Source: Klebsiella pneumoniae (GTDB lineage Bacteria; Bacteroidota; Bacteroidia; Flavobacteriales; Flavobacteriaceae). From it: a stretch of DNA of 6,729 nt. Positions 1 through 6,180 of the stretch are shown here, piece by piece (the stretch's first letter is position 1; every line of letters starts with the position of its first letter). A program made the translations under genes and the position numbers. The DNA lies in the NCBI GenBank assembly GCA_943325355.2, contig CALPPA020000097.1, positions 1 to 6,729 of the forward strand, in the 5' to 3' direction. The notes under the pieces were generated by a model, which was not told the origin of the DNA, ran no database searches, and worked only from the letters and a program-made list of their open reading frames with translations.

Positions 1-180
1 TGCCTATTTTATGCCTCAGACGAGAGGAACAAGATAAAATTTGTACTTTTTAAACTAATTACAACCAACGGGTTAACTAATTTATATTATAGTATATTTG
101 AAAAACGACAAAACGAATTACACGACTGTAAATTTCCTGCAAATAAAACTAAATTTATATCAATTTCGAGAACGAAATAA
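1..180 (+). CDS. possible 3' end of an unrecognised gene (partial)
   Basis: Frame 1 is open from the first base to the TAA at 178-180, giving 59 residues that begin CLFYASDERNK and end ISISRTK. In DNA this AT-rich a random frame rarely stays open for 59 codons (about 1% from a rough stop-codon frequency), and the other two forward frames close within the first 60 bases. The translation is mixed polar and aromatic and looks protein-like, but I recognise no motif. Against it, a full-consensus promoter element (93-100) lies inside the frame, and third-codon positions show no strong bias. It may be the C-terminus of a gene starting left of the window, or a chance open stretch. Confidence 0.3.
   Translation, partial: CLFYASDERNKIKFVLFKLITTNGLTNLYYSIFEKRQNELHDCKFPANKTKFISISRTK
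93..100 (+). promoter_or_regulatory. candidate promoter -7 element for the YD-repeat lipoprotein gene
   Basis: TATATTTG matches the Bacteroidetes -7 consensus TAnnTTTG exactly. No TTG sits at the expected -33 spacing; the nearest is GTTA at 72-75, 17 bases upstream of the element. If used, transcription would begin near base 105-108 and leave a leader of about 100 nt before the ATG at 211. It overlaps the open frame 1-180, so either that frame is not a gene or the promoter is intragenic. Confidence 0.4.
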
Positions 181-210
181 ACTAACATTAAAAAGTAGAA
201 TTTGAATTAT

Positions 211-1044
211 ATGAAAGTAAACTATCTGTTTTTATCCCTTTTTATTTTGTTACAATCGTGTCAATCCATTAAAATAAAAGAAAATAAAGAGCCATCGACT
301 AGGGTTCAAAAACTAATTGGTAACATCAAAGAAATTAGGGTGAGTACGATTAGTAATCCATCACCTACCAATACTTCATCAAAAAATGAAGGTATTACGT
401 CCACTTTTTACGATAGGACAGGCAGAATTATTAAACACGATGACAAATACAACGATAAATTTACTGATTATACTATTTTTGAGTATGATCATAGTTTAGT
501 TACCAAGTCGACTACAACATCTAATTCGGGAAGTCGGGAATTAATGATAACACATAAGTACGACAAGAAGCACAATGAAATAGAATATATTGCTTATTGG
601 GATAAGTTATTAGATTTGAAAAGAGTTATGAAATATGACACTAAGGGGAACGTAATCGAAAAACAATATTTTGATGCAAGCAGCAAATTACATAGACTCG
701 AAAAATTTGACATTGATTATAAGAAACAAAAAGTAACCGTATATGAGTTCGATAAAGAGGGTAAAGCGAGCAATTATGATTTTACTTTTGAATTTGACAA
801 GCACGGAAATCGAACTAAAAGTGAATTGATTAACGTTGCAAAAAAATACCATAGCTGTACTATTGATGAATATGATAAAAAAGGAAATTTTTTAAAATCC
901 TATTCGTGTAATCCTGATGATAATGGAAAAAGTTTTTTAGTTTATAACTATATTTTTGATTCTGTGGGTAATATAATAAAGCAAGAGGAAATTATTAACA
1001 ACGTTTTGTCTAAAACCACTATAATTGATATTATTTATTGGTAA
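211..1044 (+). CDS. predicted lipoprotein with degenerate YD-type repeats
   Basis: A 277-residue protein of unknown function, predicted to be exported and lipid-anchored. The ATG at 211 starts a lipoprotein signal directly: MKV, a hydrophobic stretch (residues 5-14), then the lipobox LLQSC with Cys17 as the acylation site. An in-frame TTG at 202 would only add three residues, so I prefer the ATG. The body carries about seven copies of an aromatic-Asp-x-x-Gly unit: FYDRTGR (66-72), KYDKKHNE (116-123), KYDTKGNVIE (141-150), EFDKEGK (179-185), EFDKHGNRTK (194-203), EYDKKGNFLK (220-229) and IFDSVGNIIK (248-257). This spacing and motif resemble the YD/RHS-type beta-hairpin repeats seen in many surface proteins of Bacteroidota. 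It is too short to be an RHS toxin shell and has no toxin domain. A role at the cell surface is inference. It is monocistronic in appearance, with a terminator candidate after it. Confidence 0.85.
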   Translation: MKVNYLFLSLFILLQSCQSIKIKENKEPSTRVQKLIGNIKEIRVSTISNPSPTNTSSKNEGITSTFYDRTGRIIKHDDKYNDKFTDYTIFEYDHSLVTKSTTTSNSGSRELMITHKYDKKHNEIEYIAYWDKLLDLKRVMKYDTKGNVIEKQYFDASSKLHRLEKFDIDYKKQKVTVYEFDKEGKASNYDFTFEFDKHGNRTKSELINVAKKYHSCTIDEYDKKGNFLKSYSCNPDDNGKSFLVYNYIFDSVGNIIKQEEIINNVLSKTTIIDIIYW

Positions 1045-1078
1045 AATATTCAAATTGGACGCTCTTTGTTTGCAGCAA

Positions 1079-1107
1079 AATAGTTTTTCTTTAAACTATT
1101 CCTTTTT
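1079..1107 (+). terminator. weak intrinsic terminator candidate after the YD-repeat gene
   Basis: AATAGTTT (1079-1086) and AAACTATT (1093-1100) form a perfect 8-bp stem with a 6-nt loop. It is followed by CC and then TTTTT (1103-1107), with a second T-run at 1111-1116. It lies 34 bases after the stop codon. The stem holds only one G-C pair, so it would be a weak terminator. Confidence 0.4.
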
Positions 1108-1130
1108 GATTTTTTATCGTTGTACTTATC

Positions 1131-1148
1131 AATACTTTTTTTAGTATT
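1131..1148 (+). repeat. short inverted repeat upstream of the glycine-rich hairpin gene
   Basis: AATACT (1131-1136) and AGTATT (1143-1148) are perfect complements around six T residues, 43 bases before the ATG at 1192. It could be part of the termination region or an operator-like site. An imperfect -7 match (TACTTTTT, 1133-1140, with T in place of the final G) overlaps it. Such short AT-only repeats are frequent by chance. Confidence 0.2.
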
Positions 1149-1191
1149 TTCGTTCATTCAAAGTTTAGAAAATTTAATATAAAACAAATCT

Positions 1192-1650
1192 ATGAATGCC
1201 TTAATTATTAGACAAAAAATAGCCGAAAACGTAAAAATTGCAAACCGTTATACGCAGCTTGGCAAACTATTATATGAATTAGAGGCAAGGCAACTGCCTG
1301 AGGAAACAACTAATTTTATTAATCAAGAAATCGAACAATTAAATGCTATTTCAGATACCGATAAATCTTTTGTGAAAGCTATTAAAGAAAAAGAAACTAA
1401 AATTGTAAAAAGGCTAGAGAAAAAACACAAAATTGTACCAAAAAATTATTACCAAGCACTTTGGATGGTTCTTGGTATGTCTGCATTTGGCTTACCAATG
1501 GGAGTTGCATTTGGGTTGAGTATGGGTAATATAGGACTTTTGGGAATTGGTTTGCCAATAGGTATGGGTGTTGGAGTTGGTGTCGGTTCTTATTTAGATA
1601 AAAAAGCATTAACTGAAGGGCGACAATTAGATGTTGATCTTAAATATTAA
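1192..1650 (+). CDS. small protein with coiled-coil-like N-terminus and glycine-rich membrane hairpin
   Basis: A 152-residue protein that I do not recognise as a named family. Residues 1-82 are charged and helical in character, rich in Glu, Lys and Gln (for example EIEQLNAIS and KEKETKIVKRLEKKHK), and could form a coiled coil or helical bundle. Residues 88-110 and 113-132 are two hydrophobic, Gly-rich segments separated by GN, consistent with a membrane hairpin. Glycines recur every four residues (G100, G104, G108, G112), as in glycine-zipper helices. GLPMGVAFG (100-108) is echoed 20 residues later by GLPIGMGVG (120-128), which suggests an internal duplication. The C-terminal tail is polar. 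No signal peptide is present. The ATG at 1192 is the first start of the frame and has no clear ribosome binding site, as is usual in this phylum. The next gene begins 29 bp downstream and is probably cotranscribed. Confidence 0.8.
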   Translation: MNALIIRQKIAENVKIANRYTQLGKLLYELEARQLPEETTNFINQEIEQLNAISDTDKSFVKAIKEKETKIVKRLEKKHKIVPKNYYQALWMVLGMSAFGLPMGVAFGLSMGNIGLLGIGLPIGMGVGVGVGSYLDKKALTEGRQLDVDLKY

Positions 1651-1679
1651 AATTATTAATTACAAACAATTCACAAATT

Positions 1680-2120
1680 ATGAAAAACTTGAAAATAACT
1701 TTAGTTGCGCTTTGCTTTACACTTTTTTCGCAAGCACAGAACAAAAAAATCTTAGGCGTTTGGTTCAATCAAGAAAAAACAAGCCGAGTAGAAATTTTTG
1801 AAGAAAATAACAAAATATTCGGTAAAATAGTTTGGTTAGAAAACAATAAAAATAAAGATGGTAGTAGTCCACGCACTGACTACAACAACCCTAAAACAGA
1901 GTTGCAAAAGAATAAACTTATTGGCACACGTATTTTAAAAAACCTGCAATGGGATGTGGATGAAAGTGAATGGAGTAAGGGTGAAATTTATGATCCTAAA
2001 ACTGGTAAAACGTATAGCTGCTTCGCTGTGCTGCAAAAAGATGGTAAATTATATATTAAAGGTTTTGTTTTAGGAATGTCGTTTATTGGTAAAAGCACTT
2101 TGTGGACAAGGTTTCAATAA
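1680..2120 (+). CDS. secreted DUF2147 family protein
   Basis: A 146-residue protein with an N-terminal signal peptide: MKN, a hydrophobic core at residues 6-17, and a likely cleavage after SQAQ at residue 20. The mature part shows the pattern of DUF2147 (Pfam PF09917): ILGVWFN (24-30), FGKIVWLE (47-54), a polar stretch with Asp and Asn (55-75), IGTRILKNL (81-89), then W98, GEIYDPKTGKTYS (101-113) and a final LYIKGFVLG (124-132) ... LWTRF (141-145). The length is normal for the family, which is thought to form a small beta-barrel; no biochemical activity is established. It is expected in the periplasm. It follows the glycine-rich hairpin gene by 29 bp with no promoter match between them, so cotranscription is likely. 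A weak terminator candidate lies downstream. Family assignment is fairly sure, function unknown. Confidence 0.9.
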   Translation: MKNLKITLVALCFTLFSQAQNKKILGVWFNQEKTSRVEIFEENNKIFGKIVWLENNKNKDGSSPRTDYNNPKTELQKNKLIGTRILKNLQWDVDESEWSKGEIYDPKTGKTYSCFAVLQKDGKLYIKGFVLGMSFIGKSTLWTRFQ

Positions 2121-2144
2121 ATTTTTATTTACTTTTAGCCATTC

Positions 2145-2175
2145 GTTGGGCATAATACCGCAATACTATTTTTTT
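2145..2175 (+). terminator. weak intrinsic terminator candidate after the DUF2147 gene
   Basis: GTTGGG (2145-2150) can pair with CC and CAAT in CCGCAAT (2158-2164) around a 7-nt loop, leaving one bulged G on the 3' side. Four bases later there is a run of seven T (2169-2175). The position, 25-55 bases after the stop codon at 2118-2120, fits. The bulge and the offset between stem and T-run make it a modest candidate. Confidence 0.35.
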
Positions 2176-2191
2176 GATGTTTTATTCTAAA

Positions 2192-2221
2192 ATAGAAACA
2201 ATAAGAAAGGATTATTTCTAT
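2192..2221 (+). repeat. inverted repeat upstream of the HD phosphohydrolase gene
   Basis: ATAGAAACAAT (2192-2202) and ATTATTTCTAT (2211-2221) pair at 10 of 11 positions (one C-A mismatch) around the loop AAGAAAGG. No T-run follows, so it is not a standard terminator. It lies about 70 bases upstream of the -7 element at 2289 and may be a regulator site or a fold in a read-through transcript. Confidence 0.3.
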
Positions 2222-2232
2222 CGCTTTGCGGA

Positions 2233-2255
2233 TTGAATTATACTATTTAATTCAA
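2233..2255 (+). repeat. perfect 8-bp inverted repeat just upstream of the HD gene promoter
   Basis: TTGAATTA (2233-2240) and TAATTCAA (2248-2255) are perfect complements with a 7-nt spacer. The repeat ends about 33 bases before the -7 element at 2289-2296, next to the expected -33 region, which is a typical place for a dimeric regulator to bind. That role is inference. The sequence is AT-rich, so chance cannot be excluded. Confidence 0.3.
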
Positions 2256-2288
2256 AAAATTAAATTTTCATACCCTTATAGATTTCCC

Positions 2289-2296
2289 TATATTTG
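2289..2296 (+). promoter_or_regulatory. promoter -7 element for the HD phosphohydrolase gene
   Basis: TATATTTG matches the Bacteroidetes -7 consensus TAnnTTTG exactly. A TTTTC at 2265-2269 lies 19 bases upstream, at the spacing expected for a -33 element, though it is not the usual TTG. Transcription would start near 2301-2304, giving a leader of only about 15-18 nt before the GTG at 2319. Confidence 0.6.
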
Positions 2297-2318
2297 TTAA
2301 TCAAAACAAATTTTCATT

Positions 2319-3548
2319 GTGAGCGAAATCAATAAACTTAAAATATTCAATGATCCCATTTATGGGTTTGTTATTATCCCCAACGCATTAATTTACGATT
2401 TAATTCAGCATCCTTATTTTCAGCGATTGCGACGCATTTCTCAAATGGGTTTGTCTTATTTAGTTTATCCAGGCGCAAATCACACTCGATTTCATCACGC
2501 TTTGGGCTGTATGCACATAATGCAAAAAACAGTTGATGTTTTGCGCTTCAAAGGAGTTGCTATTTCTCCTGAAGAAGAAAATGCATTGTATATAGCTATT
2601 TTGTTGCACGATATAGGGCACGGACCATTTTCGCACGCAATGGAAAAAAGCATTGTTGAAGACGTGCATCACGAAGCCATCTCTTTACTTTTTATGAATC
2701 AGTTAAACGAGGAATTTGGTGGACAATTGAGTCTGGCAATTCAGGTTTTCCAAGGAGATTACCATAGAATATTTATGTTGCAATTGATTTCAAGCCAACT
2801 AGATATGGACCGAATGGATTATTTAAAACGGGATAGTTTTTATTCTGGTGTAGCAGAAGGAAATGTAAATTCAGAGCGCATAATTCAAATGATGAATGTG
2901 GTAGATGATGTTTTGGTCATAGAAGAAAAAGGGATTTATTCAGTCGAGAAATTCTTGATGTCGAGACGATTGATGTATTGGCAGGTTTATTTGCATAAAA
3001 CTAGTTTGGTAGCGGAGTTGATTTTGACGAAAGTATTAAAACGTGCGAAACAGTTGACTGAAAAAGGAGTCATTTTGCCTTGTAGTGAACCCTTGATGTT
3101 CTTTATGAAAAACAAAATCACTTTAGAAACTTTCGATAGTGAAACCTTGAATTTGTTTTCACAATTAGATGATTTTGACATTATTAGTGCCTTGAAATCT
3201 TGGCAAAAGCAGGATGATTTTGTATTGTCTTCCTTGAGCAAAATGATTATCAACAGAGATTTATTAAAAATAAAAGTAAGTGAAGAAAAAGTTTCGAATG
3301 AGGAATTACATAGGCTAAAAGAGCGATTTGTATTGGAAAACGATATTACTTTGGCAGAAACCAATTATTTTATTTTTAAAGGAAAAATCAAGAACCAAGC
3401 GTATAGCAAGGAAGCCGAACCCATACGAATTTTAAAAAAAGACAAGACTATTGAAGATGTTGTTGAAGCCTCTGACCAATTGAATTTGAAGTCATTATCA
3501 AAATTTGTAACCAAATATTACATATGTTTCCCAAAACAACTTGTATAA
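2319..3548 (+). CDS. HD-domain phosphohydrolase, SAMHD1/dGTPase-like (COG1078 type)
   Basis: A 409-residue cytosolic metal-dependent phosphohydrolase, probably acting on nucleotides. The HD residues align with SAMHD1: H60 in HTRFHHALG (SAMHD1 H167), H97-D98 in LLHDIGHGPFSH (H206-D207), H118 in HHEA (H233), and D164 in LDMDRMDYLKRD (D311), followed by Y168 and D172, which match the sugar-contacting Y315 and D319. The catalytic core is therefore intact, but the substrate (dNTP or other) cannot be read from sequence, and SAMHD1-type allosteric sites are not evident. The C-terminal part (about 250-409) is variable and helical in character. The start is GTG at 2319: an in-frame TAA at 2298-2300 lies just upstream, no ATG lies between, and the protein begins MSEINKLKIFNDPIYGF, typical for these proteins. 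It has its own promoter. lpxD follows 131 bp later with a separate promoter, so a link to lipid A synthesis is positional only. Confidence 0.95.
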   Translation: MSEINKLKIFNDPIYGFVIIPNALIYDLIQHPYFQRLRRISQMGLSYLVYPGANHTRFHHALGCMHIMQKTVDVLRFKGVAISPEEENALYIAILLHDIGHGPFSHAMEKSIVEDVHHEAISLLFMNQLNEEFGGQLSLAIQVFQGDYHRIFMLQLISSQLDMDRMDYLKRDSFYSGVAEGNVNSERIIQMMNVVDDVLVIEEKGIYSVEKFLMSRRLMYWQVYLHKTSLVAELILTKVLKRAKQLTEKGVILPCSEPLMFFMKNKITLETFDSETLNLFSQLDDFDIISALKSWQKQDDFVLSSLSKMIINRDLLKIKVSEEKVSNEELHRLKERFVLENDITLAETNYFIFKGKIKNQAYSKEAEPIRILKKDKTIEDVVEASDQLNLKSLSKFVTKYYICFPKQLV

Positions 3549-3575
3549 AAGCCTACATTTAAAATCTATTTTTTA

Positions 3576-3583
3576 TATTTTTG
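3576..3583 (+). promoter_or_regulatory. promoter -7 element for the lpxD operon
   Basis: TATTTTTG matches TAnnTTTG exactly and sits 28 bases after the HD gene stop. No TTG is found 17-20 bases upstream. The expected transcription start, about 3588-3591, falls on or beside the ATG of the 29-codon small ORF at 3589, so the leader to lpxD would be about 90 nt and almost fully covered by that ORF. Confidence 0.5.
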
Positions 3584-3588
3584 TCGAG

Positions 3589-3678
3589 ATGAAACGAAAC
3601 AGTACATTTTTTTTGAATATATGTAGAACGTTAAATAGAGAGTTCCATCTTATTCCTATAAAAAATATAATCAGATAA
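3589..3678 (+). CDS. possible 29-codon leader ORF before lpxD
   Basis: An ORF runs from ATG at 3589 to TAA at 3676-3678, one base before the lpxD ATG at 3680. It would encode a 29-residue basic peptide beginning [13 protein letters not shown] and ending PIKNIIR. It begins five bases after the -7 promoter element, so it could be read as a leaderless or nearly leaderless message and pass ribosomes on to lpxD. No known peptide family is recognised. A 29-codon open frame is not rare in DNA this AT-rich (roughly a one in ten chance from this ATG), so it may not be translated. Confidence 0.25.
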   Translation: MKRNSTFFLNICRTLNREFHLIPIKNIIR

Positions 3679-3679
3679 G

Positions 3680-4726
3680 ATGAAATTTACAGCAGAGCAA
3701 ATAGCGGGTGTTTTAGGCGGTGAAGTCGTTGGTAATCCAAAGGCCGAAGTTTATAAACTGTCTAAAATCGAAGAAGGTTCTGAAGGTTCCATTAGTTTTT
3801 TGGCAAACCCAAAATACTTGTCTTATATTTATTCTACTCAAGCAACAATTACTATAGTAAATAACACCTTCATTCCTGAGGGAGAATTAAATACAACATT
3901 AATAAAAGTCGAGGACGCCTATTTATCGTTTACTAAATTACTAGAATTTTACGATCAAGCAAAAAAAGGCAATAAGTCTGGAATAGAAAATCCTTCATTT
4001 ATTTCGGAAAGTGCAAAATACGGAATCAATTTATATTTAGGAAGTTTTAGTTTTATTAGTGAAAATGTGGTTTTAGGTGAAAATGTGAAAATATATCCCA
4101 ATTGTTTCATTGGAGAAAATGTGGTAATCGGCAATAATGTTACTATTTTTGCTGGTGCAAAAATTCATTCAGAAACAGTAATTGGAAATAATTGTGCGAT
4201 TTATTCAGGAGCAGTAATTGGAGCAGATGGTTTTGGTTTTGCACCAAATCCCGATGGTACTTTTACAAAAATCCCTCAAATAGGGAACGTTGTTATTGAA
4301 GATAATGTTGATATTGGAGCAAACACAACCATCGATAAAGCAACAATGGGTTCAACCATAATACGAAAGGGAGTAAAACTGGACAATTTAATTCAGATTG
4401 GGCATAATGTTGAAATCGGTGAAAATACTGTGATTGCCGCCCAAACTGGCATAGCTGGTTCTACTAAAATAGGAAAAAACGGAATGATTGGCGGCCAAGT
4501 AGGAATTGTAGGTCATTTAACAATAGGAAATAATGTTAGAATTCAAGCGCAATCGGGTGTTGCACGAAATGTAAAAGACGACGAAGTTTTGCAAGGAAGC
4601 CCAACATTTGGCTACAATGATTTTAGTAAATCGTACGTTCATTTCAAGAATTTACCAAAAATTGTTAACGAATTAGAAGAATTAAAAAAACAAATAGTAA
4701 ATCAAAAAAATGGAAATAATGGTTAA
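3680..4726 (+). CDS. lpxD: UDP-3-O-(3-hydroxyacyl)glucosamine N-acyltransferase LpxD
   Basis: LpxD transfers a 3-hydroxyacyl chain from acyl carrier protein to the free 2-amino group of UDP-3-O-acylglucosamine, the third step of lipid A synthesis, in the cytosol. The 348-residue protein has the usual two-domain build. The N-terminal domain (about 1-105) has the uridine-binding pattern F40, N43, Y46 in FLANPKY. A left-handed beta-helix of hexapeptide repeats (about 106-300) contains GADGFGFAP (181-189) and the catalytic H242 in [13 protein letters not shown] (E. coli H239), with H279 in VGHL matching E. coli H276. A helical C-terminus (about 325-343) completes the trimer-forming fold. Length and motifs are complete. 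The start ATG at 3680 gives the conserved [10 protein letters not shown] beginning. The 3' end overlaps the start of lpxC-fabZ, so the two are translationally coupled. The promoter at 3576 probably drives the whole lpx operon. Confidence 0.97.
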   Translation: MKFTAEQIAGVLGGEVVGNPKAEVYKLSKIEEGSEGSISFLANPKYLSYIYSTQATITIVNNTFIPEGELNTTLIKVEDAYLSFTKLLEFYDQAKKGNKSGIENPSFISESAKYGINLYLGSFSFISENVVLGENVKIYPNCFIGENVVIGNNVTIFAGAKIHSETVIGNNCAIYSGAVIGADGFGFAPNPDGTFTKIPQIGNVVIEDNVDIGANTTIDKATMGSTIIRKGVKLDNLIQIGHNVEIGENTVIAAQTGIAGSTKIGKNGMIGGQVGIVGHLTIGNNVRIQAQSGVARNVKDDEVLQGSPTFGYNDFSKSYVHFKNLPKIVNELEELKKQIVNQKNGNNG

Positions 4727-6110
4727 ACAGAAGACCATCAAAACGGAAATTTCACTTACAGGTGTTGGATTGCATACAGGAAAAGAAGTTACGATAACTT
4801 TTAAACCAGCGCCAATTAATAATGGCTTTACCTTTATTAGATGTGATTTAGAAGGACAACCAGTTATAGAAGCTGATGCAAATTATGTAGTAAATACGCA
4901 AAGAGGAACTAATTTAGAAAAGCTGGGTGTCAAAATTCAAACACCAGAACACGTTTTGGCAGCATTAGTTGGATGTGATATCGACAATGTTATCATTGAA
5001 TTAGATGCATCAGAACTACCTATAATGGACGGTTCATCAAAATATTTTGTTGAGGCTATAGAAAAAGCAGGAATCGAAGAGCAAGAGGCCAAAAGAAAGG
5101 TTTATGTTGTTAAAGAAGTAATTTCGTTTACCGATGAAGAAACTGGTAGCGAAATCATAGTAATGCCAAGTGAAAACTTTAGTGTAACTGCAATGGTTGA
5201 TTTTGGCACAAAAGTATTAGGGACTCAAAATGCTACTTTGAAAAGCATTTCCGAATTCAAAACTGAAATTGCTGATTCAAGAACATTTAGTTTTCTTCAT
5301 GAATTAGAATCTTTGTTAGATGAAGGCCTAATTAAAGGAGGAGACTTGAACAATGCTATTGTATATGTTGACAAGGAAATTTCTGAAAAGACAATGAATA
5401 GTCTAAAAGTTGCCTTTGGAAAAGATGAAATAACAGTAAAACCAAATGGTATTTTAGACAACTTGACTTTACATTATCCAAATGAAGCTGCAAGACATAA
5501 ATTACTAGATGTAGTGGGTGATTTATCATTAATTGGTACCAGAATTCAAGGAAAAATAATTGCAAATAAACCTGGTCATTTTGTAAATACTCAGTTTGCA
5601 AAAAAAATGGCAAAAATCATAAAAATTGAACAAAGAAACCACGTTCCTGTTTATGATTTGAACCTAGAGCCTTTGATGGATATTCATAAAATAATGTCTG
5701 TACTCCCGCATAGACCTCCATTTTTATTTATTGATAGGATTTTAGAAATGTCTGAAAGTCATATTGTGGGGATGAAAAATGTTACTATGAATGAAAGTTT
5801 TTTTGTAGGTCATTTTCCAGGAGCTCCAGTTATGCCTGGTGTTATCATAGTTGAAGCAATGGCTCAAACGGGTGGAATATTGGTATTAAGCACTGTTCCA
5901 GATCCAGAAAATTATTTGACTTATTTTATGAAAATTGACAATGTCAAGTTCAAACAAAAAGTATTGCCAGGCGACACGCTGACTTTTAAATGTGATTTAA
6001 TTACTCCTATCAGAAGAGGGATTTGTCATATGCAAGCTAATGCTTACGCCAATGGGAAACTAGTTGCCGAAGCAGAATTAATGGCTCAAATTGCTAAAAA
6101 ACAATATTAA
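4719..6110 (+). CDS. lpxC-fabZ: bifunctional UDP-3-O-acyl-GlcNAc deacetylase / 3-hydroxyacyl-ACP dehydratase (LpxC-FabZ fusion)
   Basis: A fusion of two cytosolic enzymes. LpxC (about 1-305) removes the acetyl group of UDP-3-O-acyl-GlcNAc, the committed lipid A step. It shows GVGLHTG (15-21), E77-H78 in [15 protein letters not shown] (101-106), H260 and D264 in HKLLDVVGD (zinc ligands H78, H260, D264) and the second active-site H287 in PGHFVN. FabZ (about 320-463) dehydrates 3-hydroxyacyl-ACP for fatty acid synthesis; it shows [10 protein letters not shown] (331-340) and the catalytic pair H365 and E379 in VGHFPGAP...IIVEAMAQ, spaced 14 residues as in stand-alone FabZ. The join is continuous with no stop or frameshift. 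Numbering uses the ATG at 4719 (463 residues), which gives the usual MVKQKTIK start and an 8-base overlap (ATGGTTAA) with lpxD. An in-frame ATG at 4710 would add three residues and make the overlap 17 bases. This fusion is well known in Bacteroidetes. Confidence 0.97.
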   Translation: MVKQKTIKTEISLTGVGLHTGKEVTITFKPAPINNGFTFIRCDLEGQPVIEADANYVVNTQRGTNLEKLGVKIQTPEHVLAALVGCDIDNVIIELDASELPIMDGSSKYFVEAIEKAGIEEQEAKRKVYVVKEVISFTDEETGSEIIVMPSENFSVTAMVDFGTKVLGTQNATLKSISEFKTEIADSRTFSFLHELESLLDEGLIKGGDLNNAIVYVDKEISEKTMNSLKVAFGKDEITVKPNGILDNLTLHYPNEAARHKLLDVVGDLSLIGTRIQGKIIANKPGHFVNTQFAKKMAKIIKIEQRNHVPVYDLNLEPLMDIHKIMSVLPHRPPFLFIDRILEMSESHIVGMKNVTMNESFFVGHFPGAPVMPGVIIVEAMAQTGGILVLSTVPDPENYLTYFMKIDNVKFKQKVLPGDTLTFKCDLITPIRRGICHMQANAYANGKLVAEAELMAQIAKKQY

Positions 6111-6120
6111 AAATGTTTAT

Positions 6121-6173
6121 AGTTTGTTGTTAATAGCTAAAAACCACAAACCACAAACCATTAACCACAAACC
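6121..6173 (+). promoter_or_regulatory. predicted hairpin in the lpxC-fabZ / lpxA gap
   Basis: The segment 6121-6136 (AGTTTGTTGTTAATAG) is complementary to 6158-6173 (CCATTAACCACAAACC) at 13 of 16 positions, with a 21-nt loop made of heptamer repeats. The 3' arm ends seven bases before the lpxA ATG, so folding in the mRNA could affect ribosome access or mRNA stability between the two genes. No T-run follows, so it is not a standard terminator. Regulation is inference. Confidence 0.4.
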
Positions 6174-6176
6174 AAA
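6142..6176 (+). repeat. five tandem heptamers of AACCACA type
   Basis: Five head-to-tail 7-bp units: AACCACA (6142-6148), AACCACA (6149-6155), AACCATT (6156-6162), AACCACA (6163-6169) and AACCAAA (6170-6176). All begin AACCA. The array ends four bases before the lpxA ATG. Degenerate units in inverted orientation occur just upstream (TGTTGTT, 6125-6131), which creates the hairpin at 6121-6173. Short tandem heptamers of this kind suggest slippage or a spreading intergenic element; no function is known to me. Confidence 0.85.
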
Positions 6177-6180
6177 CAAT

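Noticed and set aside
211..1044. RHS-type polymorphic toxin
   Set aside because: The protein is only 277 residues, lacks the RHS core and a C-terminal toxin domain, and no immunity gene follows.
1680..2120. DUF2147 gene product as a lipoprotein (Cys12)
   Set aside because: The residues before Cys12 are V-A-L, which is not a lipobox, and the cysteine sits inside the hydrophobic core. A standard signal peptide cut after SQAQ fits better.
2145..2151. GTTGGGC matching the core-site pattern GTTRRRY of integron attC sites
   Set aside because: No convincing paired RYYYAAC and inner boxes are present at the right distance and no cassette structure surrounds it; a 7-base degenerate match is expected by chance.
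2987..3364. 125-codon open frame on the minus strand inside the HD hydrolase gene
   Set aside because: It lies wholly within a strongly supported gene, its translation is low-complexity (Ser, Phe, Asn, Lys rich) and it has no promoter or family motif. The shorter minus-strand frames at 1397-1609, 2460-2672, 5356-5613, 6258-6458 and 6475-6663 were dropped for the same reasons.
3584..3679. Riboswitch or structured leader before lpxD
   Set aside because: I could find no stable stem set or known aptamer signature in this AT-rich stretch; the small ORF is the only structure visible.
6142..6176. CRISPR-like repeat array
   Set aside because: The units are 7 bp, contiguous and without spacers, so this is a simple tandem repeat.
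6111..6180. Separate promoter for lpxA
   Set aside because: The closest string, ATAGTTTG, is out of register with TAnnTTTG, and no other match occurs, so cotranscription is the simpler reading.
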